DNA of 64,000 bases from Vulcanimicrobiota bacterium (GTDB lineage: Bacteria; Vulcanimicrobiota; Vulcanimicrobiia; Vulcanimicrobiales; Vulcanimicrobiaceae): positions 1,147,762 to 1,211,761 of the forward strand of contig PLJL01000004.1 of NCBI GenBank assembly GCA_003140215.1, read 5' to 3'. Below are positions 42,564 through 52,082 of this stretch, piece after piece. Within the stretch, counting starts at the first letter, position 1. The number at the start of each line of letters is the position of its first letter. Position numbers and translations under genes: made by a program. The notes below the pieces were generated by a model that saw only the letters and a program-made list of their open reading frames with translations, did not search any database and was not told the DNA's origin.

Positions 42564-45077
42564 ATGCTCCCCGACGCGCTCGCGCGGGCGCTGCGCGATG
42601 CTGCGTTCGTCGTCGTGCAAGCGCCGGCGGGATACGGCAAGACCACGAGCGTGCACGCGGCGCTCGCCGGCGAGCCGGACGTCGCATGGTATGACGCTGC
42701 GCCGTGGGAGGCCGACGCGTTTACCGCAACGCTCCTCGAGCGGGTGCGCGTGGTTCGGCCCGACGTCGGCCGGTTGACCCTCGCACTGGCCGAGCAAGGT
42801 GCCGCGGCCGAACGCCTCGGTGCCACCTTCGCCGAAGAGTTGCGCCACGTCGACGCGCCGCTGCGAATCGTCGTCGACGACGCGCACGTGCTGGGCGCGT
42901 CGTTCGCGGAGTTCGCGCGCGGGTTGGCCGCACGGATGCCGGCGACGGTGCGGCTCGTCCTGCTCGCCCGGGTACCGCTCGAGGTCGGGCTGCCCGAAGC
43001 CGTCGCGGCCGGACGCGGCGCGCTCGTCGATGCCGGCGCGCTGCGCTTTGACGTCGCGCGCACGCGCGCGCTGGCACGCTCGCTCGGCGCCGAGATCGAC
43101 GACGCCGGGGCGCGGGCGCTGCTCGCACGTACCGAAGGTTGGCCGATCGCGGTCGCGCTGGCGCTGCGCACGCCCCCGGCATCGGATGCGCTGCTCGACG
43201 AGCTGGTCGCGCGCCGGCTCGACGCGCTCGATGCGCCGGACCGCGCGTTGCTCGAATCCGCGGTCGCGTACGAGACCGTCGAACCCGAGGTCGCCGCCCC
43301 CGCCGACCCGGCGTTCGAAGCGCGGCTCGCCGCCTTGGCCGCCGATGCTTCGCTCGTCGCGACCATCCGGGGCGGCTTCCGCGTCCACCCGCTGGTGCGC
43401 GAAGCACTGGCGCGGCGCATGAGCGAGCGTGACTTCGCCGCGCGCCACGGCGCCGCGGCGCGCGCATACGCTCGCGCCGGCCGGTTGCGCCCGGCGCTGT
43501 TTCATCTCGACCGGGCGCACGACCCCGCTGCGGACGTGGACTTCCTGCGCGAGCACGCGGCGGCGGCAGTGGCATCGGGGCTGGTCGACGGCGTGCGCGC
43601 GTCGCTCGGGCGAATCCGCGCCGCGCGCATCGACGAGCCTGCGCTGGTGGCCCTTAGCGACGGGTTGTTGGCCAAGGCGCGCGGCGACGACGGCCGCGGG
43701 TCGTTCGAGGGCGCCGCGCAAGCAGCGGAGCGGCGCGGCGATGACGCGCTTGCCTTCGCGGCGCGGCTGCAGTGGGTCGAAAGCGATCTCGCGCGCGGCG
43801 AGCCGGTCGATCCGCTGCGCATCGACGATCTGTTGGCGCGCGCGCCTGCTCAGGGTCCGGCTGCGCTGGGCCGAGCGCTCGTGCGCGCGGGCTGGGCCGA
43901 CGCGGTCGCGGGAAACTTCGCGCACGCGCTGGCGCGCCTCGACACGCTGCCCGACGAGGGCGATCCGGCGGTTGCGGCCGATGTCGCGCCGCTGGCGGCG
44001 TACGCGCACGTCGCGCTGGGCGACTTCGAGGACGCCGAACGCGTCGCGAACGGTCTGATCGAGGCCTGGGCGTCGGGCGACGATCTCGTCCGCTACGCGG
44101 GGGCGCTGGTATGGGCGGCGCGCTTCGCGCTGTTGCGCGGCGAGACGACGGCCGCCTACGAGCTCGCGCGCGAAGGCGAGCGGATCGCGCGGCCGTTTGC
44201 GCTGCGCGCGCAAGCTGCGGCGCTGCACGCGACATTGGGCGAAGCGGCGCTGCATGCCGGGGACACCGTCACGGCACGCCGCGAGGCGCGCGCGGCGTTG
44301 CGCTCCGCCGATGCGGCTTGGTACGCGCGCGACGCGCAGCGCGCGCAGACCTTGGGGTCGCGGATTCTCGCGCGTGCCGACGCACTCGACGGGAACCTGC
44401 TCGCCGCGCTCGCCGCCAGCGGCGATGACGACCCGCCGGCGCGCGCCGATGCGGCGCTCTTCGCGGCACTGGCCGGTGCGAACGACGCGGTCGAACGCCG
44501 CGACCGCGCGCGCGTTGCGCTGGCCGAGGCGACGCCGGTCGACGGCGCCGATGCGGTCGCGTTGTGGTCGGCGGCGGAGATGCTCGACGCGCTCGATGCG
44601 CTCGCCGGCCGCGCCGTACAGACGCCGCTGCGCAGCGGGCCGTTCGAGGGACTGCTCGCGCGGCGCGCCGAGCCTGTGGGCCTCGCTGCGCTCGCCGCGA
44701 TGGTCTACCGCGTCGCGCGCGGGACGCTCGCGCCGCCGGCGTTCGAGGACGCGTTCGCCGTGGCGACGCGCAGCGGTCCGCGGTTCGAGACGCACGTGCT
44801 GGCGCGCCTTGCCGCGCCGCATCTGCGCGGCCGTGCCGCGCCGGCGCAAGCCGAGCCGCCGCTCGAGACGCTGACGGGGCGCGAGCGCGAGATCCTCGAG
44901 CTGCTTGCGACCGGGCTGACCAACCGCGAGATCGCGCAGCGTCTGGTGCTCTCCGCACGAACCGTCGAGACGCACGTCGCGCGCGTCACCGGGAAGCTCG
45001 GCGTCAACTCCCGCGCCCGTGCCGTCGCCCGAGCCGTCGCGCTCGGGATCGTCGCCCTGCCGGCAGCCGCCCTCTGA
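42564..45077 (+). CDS. MalT-like LuxR family ATP-dependent transcriptional regulator
   Basis: The 837-residue protein has a STAND/MalT plan. A P-loop APAGYGKTT is at 20-28 and Walker B LRIVVDDAH at 100-108. Next comes a winged-helix-like region ending in RVHPLVREAL, then a long Ala/Leu-rich repeat region of TPR-like helices. A C-terminal LuxR HTH (LTGREREILELLATGLTNREIAQRL) spans roughly 770-835. Such proteins bind an inducer through the repeat region, oligomerise with ATP and activate transcription. The target is unknown; the Kup genes start 55 bases downstream on the same strand and are candidates. Confidence 0.9.
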   Translation: MLPDALARALRDAAFVVVQAPAGYGKTTSVHAALAGEPDVAWYDAAPWEADAFTATLLERVRVVRPDVGRLTLALAEQGAAAERLGATFAEELRHVDAPLRIVVDDAHVLGASFAEFARGLAARMPATVRLVLLARVPLEVGLPEAVAAGRGALVDAGALRFDVARTRALARSLGAEIDDAGARALLARTEGWPIAVALALRTPPASDALLDELVARRLDALDAPDRALLESAVAYETVEPEVAAPADPAFEARLAALAADASLVATIRGGFRVHPLVREALARRMSERDFAARHGAAARAYARAGRLRPALFHLDRAHDPAADVDFLREHAAAAVASGLVDGVRASLGRIRAARIDEPALVALSDGLLAKARGDDGRGSFEGAAQAAERRGDDALAFAARLQWVESDLARGEPVDPLRIDDLLARAPAQGPAALGRALVRAGWADAVAGNFAHALARLDTLPDEGDPAVAADVAPLAAYAHVALGDFEDAERVANGLIEAWASGDDLVRYAGALVWAARFALLRGETTAAYELAREGERIARPFALRAQAAALHATLGEAALHAGDTVTARREARAALRSADAAWYARDAQRAQTLGSRILARADALDGNLLAALAASGDDDPPARADAALFAALAGANDAVERRDRARVALAEATPVDGADAVALWSAAEMLDALDALAGRAVQTPLRSGPFEGLLARRAEPVGLAALAAMVYRVARGTLAPPAFEDAFAVATRSGPRFETHVLARLAAPHLRGRAAPAQAEPPLETLTGREREILELLATGLTNREIAQRLVLSARTVETHVARVTGKLGVNSRARAVARAVALGIVALPAAAL

Positions 45078-45132
45078 GCGCGGAGGTCCGGCGCGGGGGA
45101 ATCCTGCGCGCCGCAGGCGAGTATCACATTCT

Positions 45133-47004
45133 GTGACCCAGCCCGGTTCGAAAACCCCAATGATCCTCACCGTCGCCGCGCTGGGCATCGTGTTCGGAGA
45201 CATCGGGACCAGCCCACTCTACACGCTCAAGGTCTGCCTCGGCTTGGCCGGTTCAAAGGGCGGACTCGCCGACGTGTTGGGGATCTGCTCGCTGCTGTTC
45301 TGGACGCTGGTGATCGTGGTGTGCATCAAGTACGCCACCTTCATCACGCGCGTCGACCACGAAGGCGAGGGCGGTATCCTGGCCTTGCTCGCGCTGGCTT
45401 CGCCGGCCCGCCAGAACGGCGCGATGATCCGGCGCACCGTGCTTACGGTGATCGTCATCATCGGTTCGTCGACGATGATCGGAGACGGCATCATCACGCC
45501 GGCGATCTCGGTGATCTCGGCCGTCGAAGGGATCGGCGTCGTCTCGTCGGCGTTTCACCCCTACATCGTGCCGATCTCGCTGGGCGTGATCGTCGGACTC
45601 TTCGCGCTGCAACGCGGCGGCACCGAGCGCGTCGGCGCGCTGTTCGGCCCGGTGATGCTCGCCTGGTTCGTCGTGATCGGCGTGCTCGGGGCGCTTGCGG
45701 TCGTGGCGCACCCCGAGGTCGTGCACGCGCTCGACCCGCGCTACGCGATGCAGTTCGCCGGGCGCAACGGTTTGGCGGGGTTCACCATCCTGGGCGGCGT
45801 GGTGCTCGCCGTGACCGGGGTCGAGGCGATGTACGCCGACCTGTCGCACTTCGGCCGCGGGCCGATCGTGACGGGCTGGTACACGCTGGTCTTTCCGGCG
45901 CTCGTGCTGAATTATTTCGGACAGGGCGCGAACCTGCTCAACGATCCGCGCACGATCGCCAACCCGTTCTACGCGTTGACGCCGGCCTGGGCGCTCATTC
46001 CGATGGTGGTGCTGGCGACGTGCGCGACGGTCATCGCCTCGCAAGCGCTCATCTCCGGGACGTTCACGCTGGTCGAACAGGCGATCGCGCTCAACCTCGC
46101 GCCGCGCGTGCTCGTCCAGCACACCTCGCACCGCTACAAGGGCCAGGTGTTCGTCCCGTCGGTGAACCGCTGGCTCGCCATCGGCTGCGCGATCCTGGTC
46201 CTAGGCTTCCGGTCCAGCGATGCGCTGGCATCGTTGTACGGGCTGGCGATCGGCTTCACGATGCTGTGCACGTCGCTGACGTATTTCGTCGTCATCACCA
46301 AGGTGCTGCACTGGAACCGCATCGCATCGCTCGCGCTGGTCAGCCTGTTCGTCGTCGTCGACGGAAGCCTGGTGCTGGCGTCGTTGCCGAAGGTGCTCGC
46401 GGGTGGCTGGATCCCGCTCACGACGAGCGCGGCGCTCGTCCTGATGAGCTTGACCTGGCTCGAAGGGCGGCGCTCGCTGTCCAAAGCGCTCGCGGAGCAG
46501 CAGACCCCGATCGAAACGGTGCTCGAGAAGCTGCCCGCCGGCGTCGGCGAGCACGGGACGATGGTCTTTCTCACCCCCGACCCACGCGGCGTGCCGTTCC
46601 TGGCGCGCCATCGCTGGATTCGCGACCGGGCTCAAGAGGAGCGCATCGTCATCTTGAACATCTCGCGCGCGCCGACGCCGTACTTGCTGACCGATCACGA
46701 ACGGGTGACCGTCGAGCGGCTTTCGCTGCGGCTCGTGCGCGTCATCGCGCGTTTCGGCTACATGGAGGCGCCCGCGATCGGGCCGATCCTACGCTCGTGC
46801 GAGGCGTTCGGCCTCAATCTCGACCGTGACGACACGTCGTTCTTCTACGCGGACCCCAAGATCGAGCCGGCCGAGCACGGTGGGATGCCGGGTTGGCGGC
46901 GCGAGCTGTTCGCGGCGCTGCAGCGGAATGCACGCCCGCTTCCCGACGATCTCCACATCAAGGCCGAACGCCGCGTCGAGCTCGGCGTAACGGTTGCCAT
47001 GTGA
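45133..47004 (+). CDS. kup: Kup-type potassium uptake transporter (copy 1)
   Basis: The 623-residue protein has 12 hydrophobic helices over the first 440 residues and a hydrophilic C-terminal domain. The Kup signature is present: ALGIVFGDIGTSPLYTLK, then DHEGEGGILALLAL, MIGDGIITPAISV and GVEAMYADLSHFG. It imports K+ with protons. Start GTG at 45133 chosen, with an ATG nine codons later as alternative. A second Kup gene follows after 36 bases. Confidence 0.93.
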   Translation: MTQPGSKTPMILTVAALGIVFGDIGTSPLYTLKVCLGLAGSKGGLADVLGICSLLFWTLVIVVCIKYATFITRVDHEGEGGILALLALASPARQNGAMIRRTVLTVIVIIGSSTMIGDGIITPAISVISAVEGIGVVSSAFHPYIVPISLGVIVGLFALQRGGTERVGALFGPVMLAWFVVIGVLGALAVVAHPEVVHALDPRYAMQFAGRNGLAGFTILGGVVLAVTGVEAMYADLSHFGRGPIVTGWYTLVFPALVLNYFGQGANLLNDPRTIANPFYALTPAWALIPMVVLATCATVIASQALISGTFTLVEQAIALNLAPRVLVQHTSHRYKGQVFVPSVNRWLAIGCAILVLGFRSSDALASLYGLAIGFTMLCTSLTYFVVITKVLHWNRIASLALVSLFVVVDGSLVLASLPKVLAGGWIPLTTSAALVLMSLTWLEGRRSLSKALAEQQTPIETVLEKLPAGVGEHGTMVFLTPDPRGVPFLARHRWIRDRAQEERIVILNISRAPTPYLLTDHERVTVERLSLRLVRVIARFGYMEAPAIGPILRSCEAFGLNLDRDDTSFFYADPKIEPAEHGGMPGWRRELFAALQRNARPLPDDLHIKAERRVELGVTVAM

Positions 47005-47040
47005 TCGAATCCGGCGCCTGAGCGGGTAGGCTTCGGGAAT

Positions 47041-48966
47041 ATGGACACCACGGCCGCTGCCGCGCGTCTGCGCTCGAGCGAACCCGGTCCGGCGGGCGAG
47101 ACGCGGATGGGCCCGCTCGCGCTGGCGGCGCTGGGCGTGGTGTTCGGCGACATCGGGACCAGCCCGCTGTACGCCTTCAAGCAATGTTTCACCACCGGCC
47201 GCGGTTTCTCGCCGGCGCCCGAGCACGTGCTGGGAATCCTGTCGCTCATTACCTGGGCGCTGATCCTGGTGGTGTGCGTGAAGTACGCCACGATCGTGCT
47301 GCGGGCCGACAACGACGGCGAAGGCGGAACGCTCGCGCTGCTCGCGCAGCTGCGGCCTACCAGCCGCGTCGGGATTCCGGCCCGGCTCACGTTCGTCGGG
47401 TTCATGCTGCTCTTTGCCGCCGGGATGGTGTTCGGCGACGGCGTGATCACGCCGGCGATCTCGGTTCTCTCGGCGGTCGAGGGGATCGGCGTCGCCACCT
47501 CGGCGGCGCAACCGTTCATCGTGCCGATCACCGTGGCCATCTTGCTCGGATTGTTCGCGGTGCAGGCGCGCGGCGCCGGGAGGATCGGCGCGGTTTTCGG
47601 CCCGGTGATGGTGGCGTGGTTCGCCGCGCTGGCGGCCGGCGGCGCGTTCGAGATCGTGCGCGACCCCCACGTGCTCGTCGCGCTCAACCCGCTGTACGCC
47701 CTCGCCTTCGTAGCGCGCAACGGCTTCGCGGCGATCCTCGTGCTCGGTGCGGTCGTCCTGTGCGTCACCGGCGTCGAGGCGATGTTCGCCGATCTGGCGC
47801 ACTTCGGCCGCAACGCGATCCGCATGGCGTGGTATTGCATCGTGTTCCCGGCGCTGCTGCTCAACTACTACGGTCAGGGCGCGCTCACGCTGGCCGATCC
47901 CGCCGCCCTGCAGAACCCGTTCTACGCGATGTTTCCCGGCTGGTCGCTCATTCCGATGGTGATGCTGGCGACGGCGGCGACGGTGATCGCGTCGCAAGCG
48001 CTGATCACCGGGGCTTTTTCGCTCACCCAGCAGGCGGTACAGCTGGGGTACCTGCCGCGGCTCAAGGTCGTGCACACCTCGCACGCCGTCGAGGGGCAGA
48101 TCTACATGCCGTTCGTCAACATGTGCCTGGCGATCGCGTGTCTGGCGCTGGTCTTCTGGTTCCGCAGCTCCGACCGGCTCGGTGCCGCCTACGGTCTCGC
48201 GGTGACCGTCACGATGCTCGCCGACTCGCTGACGATCGGGTGGGTGCTGCGGGGCCGCTTTGGGTGGCGGCTGGCGCAGATCGTGCCGCTGATCGCGCTC
48301 TTCCTCGTCGTCGATCTGGCGTTCTTGGCCGGCAACCTGCCGAAGTTTGCCGAGGGCGGCTACATCCCCGTCGGCATCGCGGTCGTGATCTTCACGCTCT
48401 TCACGACCTGGCTCTCGGGGCGGCGGCGACTCGCGACCGCGCTCGCCGCGCTGTCGACGCCGATCGCGGAGTTCGTGCGCGAGGTCAAGCAGAAGCCCGC
48501 TACGATCACCGACGGCACCGCGATCTTCCTGACGCCGCATCCCGAAGGGATCCCGTTCATCCTGCGCCACCACTGGCTGCGTTCGCGCGTGCTGCGCGAG
48601 GAAGTCGTCCTGCTCACCCTCGTCAACCACCGCCGGCCTTACGTCGATCCGGCCGAACGCGTGCACGTCGAGCAGATCGTCCCGCGGCTCACCCGGATCA
48701 CCGCGCACTACGGGTTCATGGAGACGCCCGACGTCGGCGACGTCCTGAGGCGCTGCCGCCCGCAGATCCCGCGCGCGATCGACCTCGAGGACGCCGACTA
48801 CTTCTTGGCGCGTCCGCGCATCGTCCCCGACACCGGACCGCGCACCTTCCCCAAGTGGCGCCGCTGGCTGTTGAGTTACATGATGCGCAATGCCAACCCG
48901 CTCACCGATTCGCTGGGGATCCCGCCCGACCGCATCATCGAGTTCGGCGTCGCGCTCAAGGTCTGA
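47041..48966 (+). CDS. kup: Kup-type potassium uptake transporter (copy 2)
   Basis: This 641-residue paralogue of the preceding gene has the same blocks: ALGVVFGDIGTSPLYAFK, DNDGEGGTLALLAQ, VFGDGVITPAISVLSAVEG and GVEAMFADLAHFG. An extra N-terminal tail of about 20 residues (TTAAAARLRSSEPGPAGE) distinguishes it. The loops and C-terminal halves differ between the two copies, so the duplication is not recent. Known Kup proteins may use c-di-AMP control; nothing visible here shows that. Confidence 0.93.
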   Translation: MDTTAAAARLRSSEPGPAGETRMGPLALAALGVVFGDIGTSPLYAFKQCFTTGRGFSPAPEHVLGILSLITWALILVVCVKYATIVLRADNDGEGGTLALLAQLRPTSRVGIPARLTFVGFMLLFAAGMVFGDGVITPAISVLSAVEGIGVATSAAQPFIVPITVAILLGLFAVQARGAGRIGAVFGPVMVAWFAALAAGGAFEIVRDPHVLVALNPLYALAFVARNGFAAILVLGAVVLCVTGVEAMFADLAHFGRNAIRMAWYCIVFPALLLNYYGQGALTLADPAALQNPFYAMFPGWSLIPMVMLATAATVIASQALITGAFSLTQQAVQLGYLPRLKVVHTSHAVEGQIYMPFVNMCLAIACLALVFWFRSSDRLGAAYGLAVTVTMLADSLTIGWVLRGRFGWRLAQIVPLIALFLVVDLAFLAGNLPKFAEGGYIPVGIAVVIFTLFTTWLSGRRRLATALAALSTPIAEFVREVKQKPATITDGTAIFLTPHPEGIPFILRHHWLRSRVLREEVVLLTLVNHRRPYVDPAERVHVEQIVPRLTRITAHYGFMETPDVGDVLRRCRPQIPRAIDLEDADYFLARPRIVPDTGPRTFPKWRRWLLSYMMRNANPLTDSLGIPPDRIIEFGVALKV

Positions 48967-48992
48967 CCGGCCGCTGCGGCGAGTTGTACCGG

Positions 48993-49886
48993 ATGCAGAG
49001 CGAGGTCGACCTGGTTCTCGATGCGCACGCCGTCAACGGCGAGTGCCCGACGTGGTGCGCTGCCGAGAACGTGGTGTACTGGTGCGACACCTTCGCCGAG
49101 AAGCTGCACCGTTACGATCCGGGCACCGGGACGGACGAGGAATGGACGATGCCGGCGTGGACCGGATCGTTTGCGCTGGGCTCGGGAGACCGCATGCTCA
49201 TCGCGCTGCGTACCGGTCTGTTCCGGTTCGACCGCCGCACCGCTCGGCTCGACGCGTTCGCTCCCGCCCCGTTCGACGCGCGCCGCTTCTTCTGGAACGA
49301 CGGCAAGGCCGACCCGCTGGGCCGCTTTTGGGTCGGTCCGGCATATGGGCCGCTCGACCGGCGCGGCGAAGGCCCCAAGGTCGCGCCGTTGTGCCGCATC
49401 GCTCCCGACGGCACGCACGTCGCGAAGTCGCCGCCGGTGCGCATCTCGAACGGGCTGGCCTGGAGCGCGGACGGACGCATCATGTACCATGCCGACACCG
49501 CGGCGTGGGAGATCTACGCGCACGACGTGCTCGACGCCGAGCGCGGCATCATCGGGGAGCGGCGCACGTTCGCCCGCGTCGAGGTACCGCGCGGCGGCCC
49601 CGACGGCGGCGCGACCGACACCGCCGGCTGCTATTGGAACGCGGTCTACAACGCCGGCAAGGTCGTGCGCTTCACGCCTGACGGCCGCATCGAGCGCGAG
49701 GTGCGGATCCCGGTCGCCGCCGTGACGATGATCGCCTTCGGCGGCCCCGGCCTGCGCACGGCCTACGTCACCACGGCCAACCCGCCCGGCGCCGAACCGC
49801 AACCGCTGGGGGGCGCGCTCTTCGCCTTTGAGGCGCCGGCGCCCGGGGTTGCGATCCCGCTGCTCGACGACGGCTACTTCAAATGA
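48993..49886 (+). CDS. SMP-30/gluconolactonase family protein
   Basis: The 297-residue six-bladed propeller keeps the metal site: GECPTW with Glu, WNDGKADPLGRFWVG with Asn and the substrate loop, and ISNGLAWSADGRIMYHADT with Asn and Asp. It likely opens sugar lactones such as gluconolactone. No sugar dehydrogenase is nearby. Its last 13 bases overlap the convergent small gene. Confidence 0.9.
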   Translation: MQSEVDLVLDAHAVNGECPTWCAAENVVYWCDTFAEKLHRYDPGTGTDEEWTMPAWTGSFALGSGDRMLIALRTGLFRFDRRTARLDAFAPAPFDARRFFWNDGKADPLGRFWVGPAYGPLDRRGEGPKVAPLCRIAPDGTHVAKSPPVRISNGLAWSADGRIMYHADTAAWEIYAHDVLDAERGIIGERRTFARVEVPRGGPDGGATDTAGCYWNAVYNAGKVVRFTPDGRIEREVRIPVAAVTMIAFGGPGLRTAYVTTANPPGAEPQPLGGALFAFEAPAPGVAIPLLDDGYFK

Positions 49887-50155
49887 TCGGCGACCGGGAC
49901 CGCGATCATGTCGACGACGTCGGCGTCGTCGATCCGGATCTCCAGGATGTCGGGAACCTCGGCGGCGGGGTGCAGCGAGAGCTCCAAGCGCGCGTCGTCG
50001 TGCAGGCTGAGCGTCGCCCACACGCCGCTGCGCTTCCACGTCGCGGTGTTCTCGGGCGCGTCGTCGCGGCTGATCTCACCCGCGACGTCGGACCGGATCT
50101 CACGGATGCGGCGGTCGACCTGCGCGACTCGCTGCTCGAAGCTCGGACTCGCCAT
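49874..50155 (-). CDS. Conserved-looking small hypothetical protein
   Basis: The 93-residue hydrophilic protein starts SFEQRVAQVDRRIREIRSDV, a charged helix. It continues as alternating strands (WATLSLHDDARLELSLHP, ILEIRIDDADVVDMIAVPV). No signal peptide or known motif. A balanced amino-acid pattern with helix and strand periodicity suggests a real protein. It overlaps the SMP-30 gene end to end and diverges from the kinase-like gene. Confidence 0.6.
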   Translation of the reverse strand: MASPSFEQRVAQVDRRIREIRSDVAGEISRDDAPENTATWKRSGVWATLSLHDDARLELSLHPAAEVPDILEIRIDDADVVDMIAVPVADHLK

Positions 50156-50232
50156 ACCGCGGCGTAGGACTCACGGGCAGCGGTCTCCTTCGCCCGCCGG
50201 TGATCGAACGGTCGCAGTCGAACTCCGGCGGC

Positions 50233-50844
50233 ATGATCGTCACGATCTCGCGCGCCTACGGCGCGTCCGGGCAGGCGGTGTCGCGCATCGTGGCCGAGCG
50301 CCTCGGGTACCGCCTGGTCGACGAGCAGCTGCCCGTCGTCGCGGCGTGGCGGCTGGGCACGTCGGCCGAGGTGGTCCAAACCGTCTCCGAGCGGCCGCGG
50401 GGGTTCGGGGAGCGGGTGCTGGCCAATCTGGGCGGAGGGATACCGGAGGCGGCGCAGCCGCCGGCGGCCGACGACTTTCCGGCCGATGCGCGGCGCGCGA
50501 TCGAAGCGGCCGTGCGCGACGAAGCCGCGGGCGGAAGCGTCGTGATCGTCGGGCGGATGGCGAGCGCGATCCTCGGGCCGCGCACCGACGTAGTGCGCGT
50601 CTTCATCCAGGCGCCGCTGGCCTGGCGGGTGGCGCACGTCGCCGAGTCGCTCGCGGTCGACGAAGCCGCGGCGCGAGCCGAGATCGCGCGCATCGATGAG
50701 GCGCGCCGGAACTACGCGCGCGAAGGGTATCGCGTCACCTGGGGCGATCCGCGCAACTACGACCTGGTCCTGGACTCGTCGCGTTTCGGGGTCGACGGCA
50801 GCGCCGAGATCGTGATCGGCGCGGTGCGCGCGGCAGCAGTTTGA
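50233..50844 (+). CDS. Cytidylate kinase-like family protein
   Basis: The 203-residue protein starts MIVTISRAYGASGQAVSRIVAERLGY, matching the cytidylate kinase-like family. The P-loop region there is degenerate (GASGQ in place of GxxGxGK). Later blocks VVIVGRMASAIL and VVRVFIQAPLAWRVAHVAE, then IDEARRNYAREGYRVTWGDPRNYDLVLDSSRFG, fit the lid and tail of that family. The substrate is unknown and it is unlikely to be the essential Cmk. ATG at 50233 chosen over GTG at 50200 because it matches the family N-terminus. Its stop overlaps the next TTG as TTGA. Confidence 0.82.
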   Translation: MIVTISRAYGASGQAVSRIVAERLGYRLVDEQLPVVAAWRLGTSAEVVQTVSERPRGFGERVLANLGGGIPEAAQPPAADDFPADARRAIEAAVRDEAAGGSVVIVGRMASAILGPRTDVVRVFIQAPLAWRVAHVAESLAVDEAAARAEIARIDEARRNYAREGYRVTWGDPRNYDLVLDSSRFGVDGSAEIVIGAVRAAAV

Positions 50845-52082
50845 ACGCAGAACCGCGGATACCCGATCGCCGCCCCGGCTTTCTCGACCCGTTCCGCTTC
50901 AAGAATTTCAGGCTCTTGTGGGGTGGGCTGCTGGTCTCGAACTTCGGCACCTGGGTGCAGTTCACCGCGCTGGGGTACTACGTCGCGTCGCTGGCGCCCA
51001 ACGCGCGCATCGGCGCGCTCGACATCGGGCTCATCGGCGCAGCGCGCGCGCTGCCGGTGCTCGTGCTCTCGCCGCTGGCCGGCGTCGTCGCCGACCGCTA
51101 CCCGCGCCGCTTGGTGCTCTTCGTCACCAACGGGATGACGTCGGTGCTGTCGTTCGTCATCTTCGCGCTGATCGCCACGGAGCACGCTCCGCTGTGGGCG
51201 CTCATGATCACCAGCGGGATGAACGCCGCGACGCAGGCGTTCGACGCCCCGGCGCGCCAGAGCTGGGTGCCGCTGATGGTTCCGCGCGAGATGGTCGGCG
51301 GCGCGATCGGGCTGAACTCGGTCGCGTTCAACGCGCCCAGCGTCGCGGGCCCGCCGCTGGCCGGCTTGCTCATCGCGGGGATCGGCGTCGCGCCGTGTTT
51401 CCTGGTGAACGCGCTCACCACGCTCGCCGTCGTGATCGCGCTGGTCTTCATGAAACCCGCGCCGCCTTCGAGCACGCATCGCGGCAACGTCTTCGCGGCG
51501 ATTCGCGAAGGCGTGCGGTTCCTGGTCGAGCATCCGGTGCTGCGCTGGGTGGTGCTCTTGCTGGTGGTCAGCTCGGTCACGATCCGGCCGTACAACTTCT
51601 TGCTGCCGGCGTATGCGGTGCACGTCATCCATACCGATGCCAAAGGACTGGGCTGGCTCATGGCGGCGACCGGATTGGGCGCGATCGCCGGAGCGTTCTT
51701 CACCGCGGCGACCGGCGCCGACCGGCGCGGGCGAATCTGGGTCGGCTCGGCGGTCCTGGGCGCGGTCGGCGTGGCCGCGCTCGGGCTGACGACCTCGTTC
51801 GGTCTGGCCGCGGTGTGCCTGATGGTGATCGGCCTGGCCACCATGAGCTTCATCGGTTCCTCGAACATCTTGCTGCAGACGCTCGCGCCGGACGAGATGC
51901 GGGGTCGCGCGATCTCGGTGTACTCGATGATCTTGCTGGGCCTGGTGCCCTTCGGTTCGCTGATCGTCGGGGCGCTCGCCACCGTTTTGGAGCTGCGCTG
52001 GACGTTCGTGCTGGCGGGCATCATCGCGCTGCTGTTCGCGCTGTGGATCGGGTTGGCCAAGCCGCAGGTGCGCGACGCATGA
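50841..52082 (+). CDS. MFS transporter, EntS-like (MFS_3)
   Basis: The 413-residue protein has 12 hydrophobic helices. The N-terminus FRFKNFRLLWGGLLVSNFGTWVQFTALGYYV is characteristic of the EntS/enterobactin-exporter branch. Motif A reads AGVVADRYPRRLVL, and MTSGMNAATQAFDAPARQSWVP-like blocks follow. It probably exports a small organic molecule. Start TTG at 50841 in a TTGA overlap with the upstream gene; ATGA overlap with the antiporter downstream. Confidence 0.9.
   Translation: MNAEPRIPDRRPGFLDPFRFKNFRLLWGGLLVSNFGTWVQFTALGYYVASLAPNARIGALDIGLIGAARALPVLVLSPLAGVVADRYPRRLVLFVTNGMTSVLSFVIFALIATEHAPLWALMITSGMNAATQAFDAPARQSWVPLMVPREMVGGAIGLNSVAFNAPSVAGPPLAGLLIAGIGVAPCFLVNALTTLAVVIALVFMKPAPPSSTHRGNVFAAIREGVRFLVEHPVLRWVVLLLVVSSVTIRPYNFLLPAYAVHVIHTDAKGLGWLMAATGLGAIAGAFFTAATGADRRGRIWVGSAVLGAVGVAALGLTTSFGLAAVCLMVIGLATMSFIGSSNILLQTLAPDEMRGRAISVYSMILLGLVPFGSLIVGALATVLELRWTFVLAGIIALLFALWIGLAKPQVRDA

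Noticed and set aside
45078..45132. Possible c-di-AMP (ydaO) riboswitch upstream of kup
   Set aside because: Only 55 bases separate the genes, far too short for that aptamer, and no conserved stems are seen.
45124..45136. TCACA-TTC-TGTGA resembling a CRP site before the first Kup gene
   Set aside because: The half-sites are in the everted order and too close together, and the start codon lies within it.
42285..45203. Long minus-strand open frame opposite the MalT-like regulator
   Set aside because: Same cause: low stop frequency in GC-rich antisense frames. The plus strand has P-loop, Walker B and HTH motifs in order.
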